Shown: one piece after another, positions 21,931 through 32,395 of the stretch
Layout: each line of letters opens with the position of its first letter
Position numbering within the stretch: position 1 is the first letter of the stretch
Notes under the pieces: model-generated
Told to the model about the DNA's origin: nothing
Seen by the model: the letters and a program-made list of their open reading frames with translations, nothing else
Databases searched by the model: none
Assembly (NCBI GenBank): GCA_023213315.1
Contig: JAKCPI010002856.1
Coordinates: forward strand, 1 to 64,000
Direction of reading: 5' to 3'
DNA from: Euborellia annulipes
Lineage: Eukaryota > Arthropoda > Insecta > Dermaptera > Anisolabididae
DNA length: 64,000 nt
Position numbers and translations under genes: made by a program

Positions 21931-22776
21931 GAATGCAAAGTTCACCCCATTGAATTAAAAATAATTTTGCTTTTTTTTTTATCAAATTACTAACTATTCT
22001 TTGCTGTTATTTCTTTCCCTTTTTTTTTTTTCTTTGAATTCAATGAATATAATGAGGTTAAAATTTATAGAGAGATATGCAACACGCAAAAAAATTAAAT
22101 TCTAAATTCATCATATATTTTATATGCTAATTGATATTAGAGAATATTTTTAGAAGGTGTTCTAAGAAATTTTATTATTATTTCAATCGGGGTGTAAGAT
22201 CATATAAAATTTCTATTTTTACTTTCTCTTACCTCTATATATGTTAATATATATAGATAGAAAGTATTTTATTCATGTCAAAAATTCGATGTCGAGATTT
22301 TGATGGATCTTCACGTTTTGAGGTCCCCTGAATCCAAAAAAGTGGTTTTCGCGACATGGTCTGTCTGTCTGTGTGTGTGTCTGTGTGTATTTTAAAGCAT
22401 GAAGGAATTGAGTTAGAAGATTGAAATTTTATATTTAAGTTAAACATACCCCTGAGGCGTGAAAATAAGCTTTTGAACAAAATCGGCCAAAGAGTACTAG
22501 TACTTTACTGATGTACTTTTTTAGTTTTTTTCGATTTTCTCAAAATTTGTTCAAACAATTTTGTTTAAAATTCATAAATTAATTATTTTTTAGATGCTCT
22601 TTGAAATGTATATTCTCATTTTGCTCTTAAAATTGTTTGAAGCATACTTTACTCTTGTACTACATAGGAGAGATATGAGTCCATGGTTAACAAAATATAA
22701 ATTTTTTTTACCGTTTATAAATTTTACATCTTGATTTCAAATGTCCCATACTGTCGGAAACTAAATATATCTCGAC

Positions 22777-23880
22777 GGTAGAAACTGCCCGAGTATGATA
22801 TTGTAAAATGAGCAAGAGGTTTACTCGATTGATTTTGCAGATGGAGGCGAAGAGATGAAATAATTTATGAAAAAATTATATCGAGAATTTTTATTGACAA
22901 GACGATTGTGATTGCAATTTTAACAGTTTCGGTCTGAAGAGAACATCATCAGGTCAGCGAAAGATTACATAAAAAATCTGGTGTGACTGGCGCACAGCAC
23001 ACAACTTTCTCTTACCTTCGGTAATCGAAAGTTGTGTACTGTGCTTGTCACACCAGATTTTTTGTGTCGACATGTATTTAGTTTCCGACAGTATGGTACA
23101 TTCGATTTTCAAGATGTAAAATTTATAAGTATGGGAAAATATTTATATTTTGATACCATGGCAACCATTTCTCCTATCTTTCCTATGAAGTACAAGAGTA
23201 AAGTGTGCTTCAGAAGATTTCAATGACAAAATGAGAATATACATTTTAAAGAGCAACTAAAAAATAGTTGATATATGAATTTTAAAAAAAATCGTTGGAG
23301 CAAATTTAGAGAAAATCGAAAAAAACTGAAAAAGTGCATCAGTAAAGTACTAGTACTCTTTGGTCGATTTTGTTCAAAAGCTTCGTGTCACGTCCCATGG
23401 GGGTGTCTAACTTAAATATAAAATTTCAACCTCCTAGCTCTTTTCGTTCTTGAGATATTTTGTTCACAGACACACACACCCACCCACCCACAGACAGACC
23501 ATGTCGCAAAAACCACTTTTTGGATTCAGGGGACCTCAAAATGTGAAGATCCATCAAAATCTCGACATCGAATTTTTGACATGAATCCAATACTTTCTCT
23601 CTATATATATATTACATATATACATAGGTAAGAGAAAGTAAAAAGTGAGTCAGCAAACAGCAATACCAAAAAATTAATCACATTGTCAATTTTCATTATC
23701 AAGAACATTCCCTTATATTCTAGCTTATTCAAAGACAGCTAAAAGATATTTCAGACCGAAACTGTTAAAATTGCAATCACAGTCGTCTTGTCAATAAAAA
23801 ATCCTCGATATAATTTTTTCATAAATTATTTCATCTCCATCTGCAAAATCAATCGAGTAAACCTCTTGCTCCTTTTACAA
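22777..23880 (-). mobile_element. Penelope-type inverted-repeat insertion, 15-bp TSD
   Basis: Bounded by TAAATATATCTCGAC at 22762-22776 and 23881-23895. Inverted arms about 22804-22945 and 23757-23878 (GAGCAAGAGGTTTACTCGAT / ATCGAGTAAACCTCTTGCTC), with a 27-nt tail outside the left arm (GGTAGAAACTGCCCGAGTAT...). On the minus strand CTGATGA (22946-22952) and GAAA (22927-22930) frame a hammerhead-like core, although the stem between them is weak. The middle holds a younger Helentron-like copy. No ORF remains. Confidence 0.7.
22977..23640 (+). mobile_element. Helentron-like element, complete, nested
   Basis: Complete 664-bp copy written hairpin-first: TCTGGTGTGACTGGCGCAC palindrome (22977-23052), body, CA/CCCA microsatellite (about 23469-23492), CCATGTCGC.AAAACCACTTTTT block, then GGTAAGAGAAAGTA end. 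It lies inside the Penelope-type insertion, itself inside an older Helentron-like copy. The ORFs over it (e.g. 23032-23226) recur by homology in other copies but never extend. Confidence 0.85.
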
Positions 23881-23972
23881 TAAATATATCTCGACACAAA
23901 AAAATCTGGTGCGACAAGCACAGAACACAACTTTCGAGTTGCATGCTGTGCGACCAATCACACCAAATTTTT

Positions 23973-24072
23973 TGAATTCAGGGGACCTCAAAACGTGTAT
24001 ACCCATCAAAAATCTCGACATGAATACTTTCTTTAAATATTAAGACATATAGAGGTAAAAGAAAGTAAAAAT
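23973..24072 (+). mobile_element. Helentron-like terminal fragment
   Basis: GAATTCAGGGGACCTCAAAA CGTG..., ATCTCGACATGAATACTTTC and the terminal GAGGTAAAAGAAAGTAAAAA. An internally deleted copy sharing the hairpin of the preceding element. Confidence 0.65.
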
Positions 24073-24590
24073 TGATTCCTTTTATATACTCTCTAAAACT
24101 GAATTAGTGGAAACCCGCTAATTAATAGTCAATAGCTACTATTTTAAGATGTCCAAAGTATACGACCAAGTGATTATTCACTTTCTCAATTAGTAGAAAT
24201 TATTAATATGAAAAATTCACTAATTGAAAAAGTGAATTTTTTAAAAAATAATGACAAAAAAAAAAAGAAACGTTTAAGATATATGAAATAAGTTGCGATG
24301 ACATCGGGACCTAACTTGTGTTCACTTAAACTTGACTTACTATTACTTCTCTGTTATTTGATATATAAGTATGTCGCTGGTGTTAACAATGTTTTTTACT
24401 TGAATGTTACTATATTCCTTCCCAGCAATTTATTTCTAAATAAACTTAATAAAACTAATTATCTTTATATCAAGAAATATATTTACTAAATTTTAAGTAA
24501 AAATATTTCTTAATTGGCTATTTAAAAAATAATAATTTATTAATTTAAAAAAATTTGGAATCTATCTGTTTTGACTTAACATATATAGAG
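24073..24590. other. AT-rich sequence, no gene recognised
   Basis: Short inverted motif TTCACTTTCTCAATTAGTAG / CTAATTGAAAAAGTGAA at 24178-24236. The ORF 24298-24489 has no recognisable feature. Confidence 0.35.
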
Positions 24591-24591
24591 C

Positions 24592-26384
24592 AAGATCCCA
24601 GAGCCCCCAGACAATACTCATTTTCTCACAAATAAAATTTATGGGATAAAGTAGTGTTAGTTCGTACTTTGAGTGTAAGCATATTTGCAAATTTGGGGCG
24701 TGGGCCAATTTATAGGTAACCAAGTGCCAAACATTGGTAAAAATAGTACTAACTATACTTATTTTCTCATTCTTGATTTTTACGTATATTTTTAGAGAAT
24801 ATAGTTAAAAGTTAATAATCAATACTGCCAGACACTTACCATGGGCCATAACTCTTGCCAGACGCTTCAAAGTTACCAAAAAAAGTATGAAACTATACTC
24901 ATTTTCTCATTCTTGATTTTCATATATGATATTCAGGGAACCAATTCAAGAATATTTGTAAGCTGCCAGACCAATCCGTTGGGCCAAACATCCCGCCAGA
25001 CATAGATAAAGTGTCGCTAGACGTCTGAGCGCGAGCAGGATATGTGGATAATTTTATAACCTACATAGATAGCTTTATAAAATTTATGTTAATAATGGTC
25101 TAATGGAAAGCTTCAGTAAAAATAAGTAATTTTTAAGGCTCATTTAAAACTTTAATTAAAGAATAATAAAATATTAATACTTTTGAAGTCTTAATGAAAA
25201 TTATGAACAAACGAACAGCAATAAAATAGTAGTTTATTGGTTTTTAATAATAAGTAAAAATACAGGAATATTTTTGAATTGAATTGGACGTATAAATGAC
25301 CTTTCATTAAAAAGATATGAAATATGAATATGCTCGCGCTCAGACGTTTAGCGACAATTTAGGTGTGTCTGGCGGGATGTTTGGCCCAACCGATTGGTCT
25401 GGCAGCTTATAAATAGTTTTGAAATGGTTCCCTGAATATCATATATGAAAATCAAGAATGAGAAAATGAGTATAGTTACATAATTTTTTTGGGAACTTTG
25501 AAGCGTCTGGCAAGAGTTATGGCCGATAGTAAGTGTCTGGCAGTATTGATTATAAACTTTTAACAATATTCTCTAAAACATGCATAAAAATCAGCTATGA
25601 GACTTTGAGAAAAGTTAGTATTGTTTTTTACATATCTTTAGCATACGAGCTTATTCATAGCGACACTTTATCTATGTCTGGCGGGATGTTTGGCCCAACC
25701 GATTGGTCTGGCAGCTTACAAATAGTTTTGAAATGGTTCCCTGAATATCATATATGAAAATCAAGAATGAGAAAATGAGTATAGTTACATAATTTTTTTG
25801 GGAACTTTGAAGCGTCTGGCAAGAGTTATGGCCCATGGTAAGTGTCTGGCAGTACTGATTATAAACTTTTAACAATATTCTCTAAAACATACATAAAAAT
25901 CAGCTATGAGACTTTGAGAAAAGTTAGTATTGTTTTTCCCTATCTTTAACACATGCATAGTGACACTTTAGGTGTGTCTGGCGGGATGTTTGGCCCAACG
26001 GATTGGTCTGGCAGCTTACAAATATTCTTGAATTGGTTCCCTGAATATCATATATGAAAATCAAGAATGAGAAAATGAGTATAGTTACATAATTTTTTTG
26101 GTAACTTTGAAGCGTCTGGCAAGAGTTATGGCCCATGGTAAGTGTCTGGCAGTATTGATTATTAACTTTTAACAATATTCTCTAAAACATACGTAAAAAT
26201 CAAGAATGAGAAAATAAGTATAGTTAGTACTATTTTTACCAATGTTTGGCACTTGGTTACCTATAAATTGGCCCACGGCCCAAGTTTGCAAATATGCTTA
26301 CACTCAAAGTACTAACTAACACTACTTTATCCCATACATTTTATTTGTGAGAAAATGAGTATTGTCTGGGGGGCCCTGGGATCT
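24592..26384. mobile_element. Long-TIR DNA element with clustered GTCTGGC motifs
   Basis: Ends AAGATCCCAGAGCCCCCAGA and TCTGGGGGGCCCTGGGATCTT are inverted, and pairing continues for about 430 bp (24592-25030 against the right side). The right arm is expanded into three direct units of about 301 bp (starting near 25370, 25671 and 25973). Each unit carries GTCTGGCGGGATG, GGTCTGGCAGC, GCGTCTGGCAAGAG and GTGTCTGGCAGT. No transposase ORF: the repeated minus-strand ORFs (25348-25566, 25672-25875, 25924-26175) are the tandem units themselves. No clear TSD. Class unknown. Confidence 0.8.
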
Positions 26385-26389
26385 TGGAC

Positions 26390-26700
26390 TAATATTTCCT
26401 GCAATTTTTAACAAAAAATACAAGTTATCTCAATATTATTATTTATTTGTATTATTATTGCTTAAATAAAGCCTTATATAGCCAAAAATGTCTTTATTAA
26501 GGAACCGATCAAACAGCTGGTCGGCCATGTTGGCTTCTCAGACAGCCGGAATTGAATGAACTACTTTTTGAATTAGTAAAAAATAACTAATCTAAAAGTA
26601 ACCAATAAATTTACTAAATATATTAGTAGATTCTACTCAAAATGACTAAATTTGATGTAATTTTCTTACCTACTGTTTGAATAAGTAAAAATTCTACTAA
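26390..26700. other. AT-rich sequence, no gene recognised
   Basis: No transposon ends or coding signal seen. GATCAAACAGCTGGTCGGCCATGTTGGC at 26508-26535 is the only less AT-rich part. Confidence 0.35.
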
Positions 26701-27130
26701 TTCGTTTTAAGAGAGTAAACGATAATCTCTCTACTTAATGGGCGTTTAATTACCGCCGCGAGCAAATGCAAATAAAAAAAAAAAACAGCAGCAACAACGA
26801 TAATCAAAGAGCATAAAGGGGTGTGCACACGGGAAACGGAATCTCTCTTAAAAAAAGCGTCTCTTAAAGGGTGCGTAGAGAGAGCCGGCCGGGCGGGCGG
26901 AAGTAGAGGCTGCCGCTTTGCCATCTTTATGACCCGCAATATCACTGCAAGAGACAGGAAACCGCCGTCTTACTTCAAAGTTACAGATATCAATGATTTA
27001 AGACCGGCGTTGAGGGGGAGAGGGGAATATCCCCTCCCCCCCCCCTGCCTTAATCACCACAAGGAAACGAGCAGAGGGCAATTCTTTATCTCTCTCTTTT
27101 GGTGTTTATGTGTTTGAATAAATATGGAAT
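26700..27130. other. GC-richer unique block
   Basis: About 430 bp with higher GC and no partner in the window (GAGAGCCGGCCGGGCGGGCG at 26879, CGCCGTCTTACTTC, AGACCGGCGTTGAGG). The ORFs 26821-27117 (+) and 26697-26945 (-) overlap and neither shows a domain. It could be a host regulatory element or a 5' UTR exon. I see no splice sites that settle it. Confidence 0.35.
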
Positions 27131-27333
27131 TTCTTTCCTTTTGGGGGTAAAAAAGAAGAAATCACCACACTGTTTGTTTTCTAACCTTTTATGAAAGGAA
27201 GAGGATGCAGCGAATGAATAAGCATCTTCATTAGGAGCGGGATCTGCCCTACCATCTTCATGCAAGAAAACAGTTCTATAAATATCTAACAGTCTGTTAG
27301 TAAAGATCGATTTGGTCGTTAAAATTATATGCG

Positions 27334-27600
27334 CCTACAGGCTTGGTCTAGTTGGTAGTGTGCCGAACGTCGCAGGTTCGGACCCCAGGCAGTCCGATGA
27401 TTTTATTTAAGCCATTTTGATACCAAATGGCTTAAATAGAAATGCCTGGACCACAAATAGATATATTAAACATACGAGTATCGTTAAAAGTCTTAAATGG
27501 CCTAAGTTGCCGAAAAGATTCTGTCAATGTGTGTGAGGGTAAATGAGAAAAAAGTGTGAGTGTTTAAAAAATTAAAAAAAAGTTTTTTATTATATTTTTA
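27334..27600 (+). mobile_element. tRNA-derived SINE, near full-length
   Basis: ACAGGCTTGGTCTAGTTGGT (A box), GCAGGTTCGGACCCC (B box), CAGTCCGATGATTTTATT, GCCATTTTGATACCAAATGGC hairpin, TTGCCGAAAAGATTCTGTC, GTGTGTGAG repeats and an A-rich tail. It has a ~20-bp deletion between the boxes relative to the copy at 36963. Confidence 0.85.
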
Positions 27601-27777
27601 TTTTAAACTTTTTAGTCTTTTTTATTATAGATAGAGAATTAAAAAAAAAAGAAGGAAAGCAGGAAGTGTGGGGCATCAAATAAAGTACCACATTAGTTTG
27701 GTCTATTTTGGTAAAAAGCTACTGACAATTTTCGTCATCAAAAATGATCCTTAAATATCAAATTTCATTATTATTAA

Positions 27778-27962
27778 TTTATTTAAGGTTCAGGAAATCT
27801 CAAATGAGCAACGCAGCTAGAAAGATTTAACATGGAATCAGCCCTGATGATGATCCTATATGCGACCGAAACGTTGGTCCTGGCACTTTGCATTTAAATA
27901 AAAATTGAAAAAAGGACTAGCTGTGTTGCTCATTGGAGATTTCCTGAACCTTAAATAAATCG
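27778..27962 (+). mobile_element. Short Penelope-type inverted repeat with hammerhead-like core
   Basis: Arms GGTTCAGGAAATCTCAAATG AGCAACGCAGCTAG (27787-27820) and CTAGCTGTGTTGCTCATTGG AGATTTCCTGAACC (27919-27952), separated by about 100 bp. Between them CTGATGA (27844-27850), GAAACGTTGG (27868-27877). GCC before the first box can pair with GGT after the second (stem I). It is the most compact example here. The stem II pairing is poor. Confidence 0.55.
27844..27877 (+). ncRNA. Hammerhead-ribozyme-like core
   Basis: CTGATGA ... GAAAC-GTT, the conserved order of a hammerhead with a very short, self-complementary stem III (ACGT), as in dimeric Penelope hammerheads. The intervening 17 nt hardly pair, so catalysis is doubtful. 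Confidence 0.4.
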
Positions 27963-28099
27963 TATTATCAGCTATACACGTCAATTAAATTAATATTAAT
28001 CTTATCTTTCTTATCTTATCTTATTATATTAAACGAGCAATGTACGTTTATATGTAAGCATATCAGTTCTCGAAAACGATTTTTTTCAAATTTTAAATA

Positions 28100-28355
28100 T
28101 ATACTATGTGCGATCCAAATATTCAATTGCGCTAGCTCTCATGTTTGGGAAAATTCGGGTACTAGTACTTTACTGATGTATTTTTTTAGTTTTTTACAAA
28201 AAAAAAAAGGCTGAGCTCCGGCTCGGTCAACCCGGAACTCATATATTAATTAAGAAAAATTTAAAGTAAATTTAGATGACTTGTAATTAAAAAATCTGGT
28301 GCGACATATATTTAGTTATTAGAATTAAAGATGTAAAATTTATTAGTATGGAAAA
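28100..28355. mobile_element. Helentron-like fragments
   Basis: GGTACTAGTACTTTACTGATG (28159) in one orientation and AAAAAATCTGGTGCGACATATATTTAGTTATTAGAATT (28288-28325, a head with most of the hairpin deleted) in the other. The second is cut by the SINE that follows. Confidence 0.55.
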
Positions 28356-28594
28356 TATTCACACTCACACTCACACACACATTCACACTGTCTTTTCGGT
28401 AACTCAGGCCATTCAAGACATTTACGATATCCGTTATTGATTTAATATACATATTGGGGGTCCAGGTATTCTTATTTAAGCCATCTGGTATCCAATTGTC
28501 TTAAATAAAATCATCGGACTGCCTGGGGTCCGAACCCGCGACGTTTGGTATACGAGGTTAGCACGCTAACCTCTACACCAAGCCCCGAGGGCAT
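28356..28594 (-). mobile_element. tRNA-derived SINE
   Basis: Minus strand: GCCCTCGGGGCTTGGTGTAG AGGTTAGCGTGC (A box), CGCGGGTTCGGACCCC (B box), CAGTCCGATGATTTTATT, ..., GTGAGTGTGAGTGTGAA tail. Its head is almost identical to the copies at 36963 and 41607, so it belongs to the younger subfamily. Confidence 0.88.
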
Positions 28595-28839
28595 AAAACA
28601 AATTTAAAATTCTCTAAATGTGGCCGGAGGTTTTTAAAACTATCGTAACACGGACAAATCCGCTATTTTGTAACGAATCCAAAGAAATCTCTTTCGTACA
28701 CTCATAAAACTTGATATTTTTTAAATTCATACCTGAGTAATGAGTGAATATTTGTATGTTAATTGGAGAGCAATTAAATTTGCTTTTGAATTGAGAGTCG
28801 GTTGGTTGTGTTGGTGCTTTGCTCAATTGGTGGCTGTGA

Positions 28840-29045
28840 ACATTTGAAGTGGAGAGAGAGAGAAGGGACGCACGTGCTCAAGCCCCGGTGAGCGAATACT
28901 TGCCCTCCCCCTCCCCCTCCTCCTCGTTAATTGTCACTCACTTGCATCAAGTGCACCCCCCCTCCCCTCCCTCCCTTCATGCTTTCACCAACACTCAACG
29001 TCCTCAGGCCCTTTACATATCGCTCTCTTCATCACTCGAATTAAT
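28840..29045. other. C/T-rich unique sequence
   Basis: GAGAGAGAGAAGGG then CCCTCCCCCTCCCCCTCC and CCCCCCCTCCCCTCCCTCCC tracts. The ORF 28849-29052 is compositional (S/P-rich). A polypyrimidine promoter-like or intronic tract is possible. No firm call. Confidence 0.35.
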
Positions 29046-29542
29046 AGCGTAAAATAATAATCAAATCATGAAAAAAGGAAAAAAGAAAAAAAAACACTTG
29101 TGTTTTGTTTGCCATGATTGTTTTTCATTTTTTTTTTTTTTTTGTGAAATGAAAACCAATTTACCACAAGTTCAAATTCGTAAATTAAAAATCTGCTGTG
29201 ACAGGTCAAATTTCTTTTCTTAATTTGTGTTCTATGTTTATCACATCATTTTTTTTTTTTTTTTTTTGTGTCGGCATATATTTAGTTCAAGGCGTTTTTT
29301 TTTTTTTTATTTATATAGATTGAATATCTACCCTTCCCTTTTCGGGTTTAGAGTTAGCTAATCACACTTACAGAGGGCCTTCCTGTCACCGATTTGAACG
29401 AAATTTTTTTTTATGTGTAGTACTTGATGAAAAACAAATTCTGTTAAAGCGCTTCTCAACCGTTCGGCTAAAAAAAAAAAAAATGTTAAAGATTTTGTCA
29501 GCATGCCTTAAGCCGTTGCTAACAATAACATTTACAAAAGCC

Positions 29543-29613
29543 GCAATGGGTAGATCGGTAGCGTTCATTCTTTGTAAACAAGAAATCTCGAGTTCGTATC
29601 TCGCTCCATGTGC
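29543..29613 (+). tRNA. tRNA-like sequence (pseudogene or SINE promoter)
   Basis: 71 nt with a perfect 5-bp anticodon-type stem TTCTT/AAGAA around TGTAAAC, a T arm CGAG-TTCGTAT-CTCG with paired stem, and an A-box-like GGGTAGATCGGTAGCG. The acceptor ends GCAATGG / CATGTGC pair only partly, and position 33 is not T. It is followed by poly(T) (a possible pol III stop). More likely a SINE head or decayed tRNA than a functional gene. Confidence 0.4.
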
Positions 29614-29960
29614 AACTATTTTTTTTTTTTTTTTTTGTATATTATTTATTTTTTTGTTTCAGAATATTTTTTAATATTAATAAATAAATAAATTTTTTTT
29701 TTATTATTGACATTTAATTTTTAACATATTGTCCCATATATTTAAAAAATTCGAATGCTTTCTGTCAAAAATAAAATATAAGGAAATATTTAATATTATA
29801 TTAGAAATATATTACTATTTATTGAACACATAAATAAATTTAAAATAATATTTATGTTTTAAATAGTTGGGTCGTTCATTTTCCGGACTTTGAACTTGTT
29901 ACGACAAGATATGCCATAAATTTATGTTTTCATTGCTTTTAAGATCAATATCACCAAGCA

Positions 29961-30023
29961 TTAGGGCCGGAACTAGGAAATTTTTTTTTTTGGGGGGGGC
30001 ACACACTCCTAGATCCGGCCCTG
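29961..30023. mobile_element. ~62-bp MITE
   Basis: TTAGGGCCGGAACTAGGA and TCCTAGATCCGGCCCTG are imperfect inverted ends around a T/G run. Confidence 0.5.
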
Positions 30024-30339
30024 TTCAGCAACTTGCAAAGGCTCTACAGATTCCACTAATTAATATTTTAATTTTTTAATTGTAACGTTTGTTGTAAGAG
30101 CCTGTATGCTATACATATGTCTTTGATTTATTTGCGCTCTTAATATTTTTTGACCTTCATGTATTATTTACAATTAATGCTAATATGTTAATTGTAAATT
30201 TATTTATGTGCTCAATAAATAGTAATATTGTTAGCAACGGATTAAGACATGCTGGCAAAATCTTTAACATTTTTTTAGACGAACGGTTGAGAAGCGCGTC
30301 CTCTCGCTTTAACAGAATTTATTTTTCATTAAAGGGGTT

Positions 30340-30790
30340 CAGGAGCGACGTCTAAACGTACTTTAAAAAAAATTAGATTATCATAAGGAATTTTTCAATG
30401 AGGTTTTTTTTTTTTTAAATGAATTAAATTCATAAGAGATTATTGGGACATCGAGCTATAATTTGTTGAATGACTTATTAAAAAATTATCGTAATTAATT
30501 TTTTTGTTATCAAGCAAATACAAAAAAACAATCTGTCCCAATAATCTTTAATTTTTTTTAAATTTAAAAATGAATTTATTGTTATTATTAATCACATATT
30601 AATTCAGAAATTTTTAAAATAAGCTTAGATGATTTATTTAAAAATCAACTGTCAAATTAGTTCAGCATTCTTGCAATAGATGGCAGGATAGTCTAACAGC
30701 TGATCCCTTAATAGTCTATATTTATATATTTTTATGCTTTTATAAAAGATACATAATATATAATAACCTTTATAAAGTATTTCTTGTTAA
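30340..30790. other. AT-rich sequence, no gene recognised
   Basis: Inverted partial motif: GAGATTATTGGGACATCGAG (30438) and TCTGTCCCAATAATCTTTAA (30532) face each other across about 75 bp, so a small inverted-repeat element may lie at 30415-30565. Confidence 0.4.
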
Positions 30791-31186
30791 AAGATCAATG
30801 AAAATCAACCAAATGCATGTCTCCGTTTTATCTATGGGTTGAGTCGCAGAGCGCACATCACACCCAAACTGCAAACAGTTGGGTGGTTAAATATGACCAA
30901 TAGAAGGCAACACCACCTTGCTTGTCTTTGCTACAAGATAATTAAAAATAAAACTCCGCCCTATCTCCTTGACAGGTTAAAATTTCGCACTGATATTCGT
31001 AATGTCAACCTAAGAAAGAGGAATGTTATTTCTCTCCCTAAACATCGCGGGGAAAAATATAAAGGATCCTTCTCCTACAGTGCGGCCGCGTGTGTCAACT
31101 CCTGGGATAATTTCAATCATTTGATAAATGGCTCGGAATTTGTCTTTAGGAAATATTATTGGACATATGTGTTTTCCCAACAATGA
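30791..31186 (+). pseudogene. LINE (jockey/CR1-type) reverse-transcriptase C-terminus
   Basis: A 131-codon open frame follows TAA at 30788 and ends TGA. Key blocks: QPNACLRFIYGLSRRAHITP, WLNMTNRRQHHLACLCYKII, TPPYLLDRL, SFSYSAAACVNSWDNF, FRKYYWTYVF. This is the 'thumb'/C-terminal region of jockey/CR1 ORF2 (QN.C.RFIY.L....HI.P, WL....RR..H....YKI+....P.YL). The polymerase YADD and endonuclease domains are missing through 5' truncation. The codons remain clean with no internal stop, so this is one of the youngest coding remnants in the window. Confidence 0.82.
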
Positions 31187-31486
31187 GGTATTCGGGGACA
31201 TTGTCGTTCGATCTGAGTATAATAATAATAGTGATGGTAATGATGCTGTGGTGATTTATATTGAATGTATGATGAAGTAACTTGCTTAATATATAATATA
31301 ATTATAACTCCAACCAATTATACATACCTTGTAAGATAACACTGTATTATCTATGTCTACTATAACCATGTACAGGCCATATCAGTATCCAAAAATAATT
31401 GGATAACTGCACAACCTTGGCCTTTATCCTGCATGTATGTAAACACATTTAAGGATATAAAATAAAAAAATAAAAAAAAAAAATAT
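30791..31486 (+). mobile_element. 5'-truncated LINE with 3' UTR and A-rich tail
   Basis: The ORF2 C-terminus is followed by about 290 bp of 3' UTR ending GGATATAAAATAAAAAAATA and an A-rich tail (31456-31483). Its 5' truncation point is near or before 30790. No target duplication could be fixed. Confidence 0.78.
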
Positions 31487-31559
31487 TATTATCTACCAAT
31501 CTGACATCTCTTGGCAAATTTTTGAATTACTTGATTTTTTTGGGAATACTTTTCATGAC

Positions 31560-31658
31560 ACACAACGCCCTCTTAGCGGGAAAAACATGCCTAACACCTT
31601 CGCTCTTATTCCGCCTTAACACTTGCATTGCAACGCCTTTGGCGGGCTTTGCGGCTAG
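31560..31658 (+). mobile_element. Helitron 3' end
   Basis: AACGCCTTTGGCGGGCTTTGC GGCTAG then T: hairpin GCC-TTT-GGC just upstream of a CTAG terminus (31655-31658). The 5' part is unresolved. Confidence 0.65.
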
Positions 31659-31744
31659 TTGTTATTAAAAAAAGAGGCCATTAGATGAGATTTTATTCAT
31701 TATTCATAAAAACCTTTATATTAAATAATAGCTGGCTCCTATAA

Positions 31745-31880
31745 TTCAGTAAATCTCTCTCTCTCTTTTTTTTTGTCTCATATACATAATTATAATTCAT
31801 CACTTTTAGGGAGGAGGATTTTTGATCCTTAAAGGGTTGGTTGGCTGCCTGCAAAGAGAGAGAGAGAGAGAGAGGATCAA
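31745..31880. repeat. CT and GA microsatellites
   Basis: (CT)n near 31753-31765 and (GA)n at about 31853-31874, facing each other with about 90 bp between them. They could pair as a hairpin. Confidence 0.8.
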
Positions 31881-32147
31881 CCTTTACGCTCACTTTTCGC
31901 TATCTACTTACTTATTCTAATGCTTTGCTACTTATAGAAATGATTTATAGACTACATTAAAATATTATAGAAGGGAAGAAATAATTCTCTAAAGGGACAT
32001 ACATACATAAATTTATTATTATTATTAATATATGTATGTATTCTAAAAATAATTATTCAATGAAATATTGATAAAACGTATATTCATTTATCATCTACTA
32101 TCTGCGTTACCCGTCTCGGGCCCCCTGGACCTTTCTTTTTTTCGATA

Positions 32148-32250
32148 ATACCAAGGGTCGAGGGTTCGTCTGATATATTAATAATTAACGACTATCGTAA
32201 AGTCTTATATGACCTAAGCTGCCGAAAAGACTGTGTGTGTGTGAGTTTTT
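32148..32250 (+). mobile_element. tRNA-derived SINE, internally deleted
   Basis: ACCAAGGGTCGAGGGTTCGTCTGATATATTA...CTGCCGAAAAGACTGTGTGTGTGTGAG and a T-run: B-box part fused to the tail part of the family. Confidence 0.6.
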
Positions 32251-32395
32251 TTTTTCAAAAATAAGGTCGTATTTCCTTAACTAATGCTCGTACAGCAAAT
32301 TAGAAAGCTCGTTAAATTTTAATAAAGAATAACGTGCGAGAAAAGATTCTAAAAATTATTTTTAATACGGTTACAATCGTCGACATTTAAAAAAA

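Larger units (their letters stand above)
22221..23972 (-). mobile_element. Helentron-like element split by a Penelope-type insertion
   Basis: The part 22221-22776 runs from the ACTTTCTCTTACC end through all body blocks to CGGAAACTAAATATATCTCGAC. It resumes at 23881-23972 with the hairpin (TCTGGTGCGACAAGCACAG ... GACCAATCACACCA). The split is flanked by the 15-bp duplication TAAATATATCTCGAC. The element would be about 650 bp before the insertion. Confidence 0.85.
29427..30337. mobile_element. Foldback transposon with two nested inverted-repeat layers
   Basis: Outer arms 29427-29530 and 30228-30337: AAAGATTTTGTCAGCATGCC / ATGCTGGCAAAATCTTTAAC, and TCAACCGTTCG / CGAACGGTTGA. Inner arms 29809-29840 and 30197-30228: TACTATTTATTGAACACATA / TATGTGCTCAATAAATAGTA. 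Inside lie a tRNA-like sequence (29543-29613) and a ~60 bp MITE (29961-30023). No transposase. Confidence 0.7.

Noticed and set aside
25348..26175. Repeated minus-strand ORFs (MLKVYNQYCQTLTIGHNSCQ...) as a tandem gene family
   Set aside because: They are the three 301-bp units of the long-TIR element; identity is DNA-level and frames end at unit edges.
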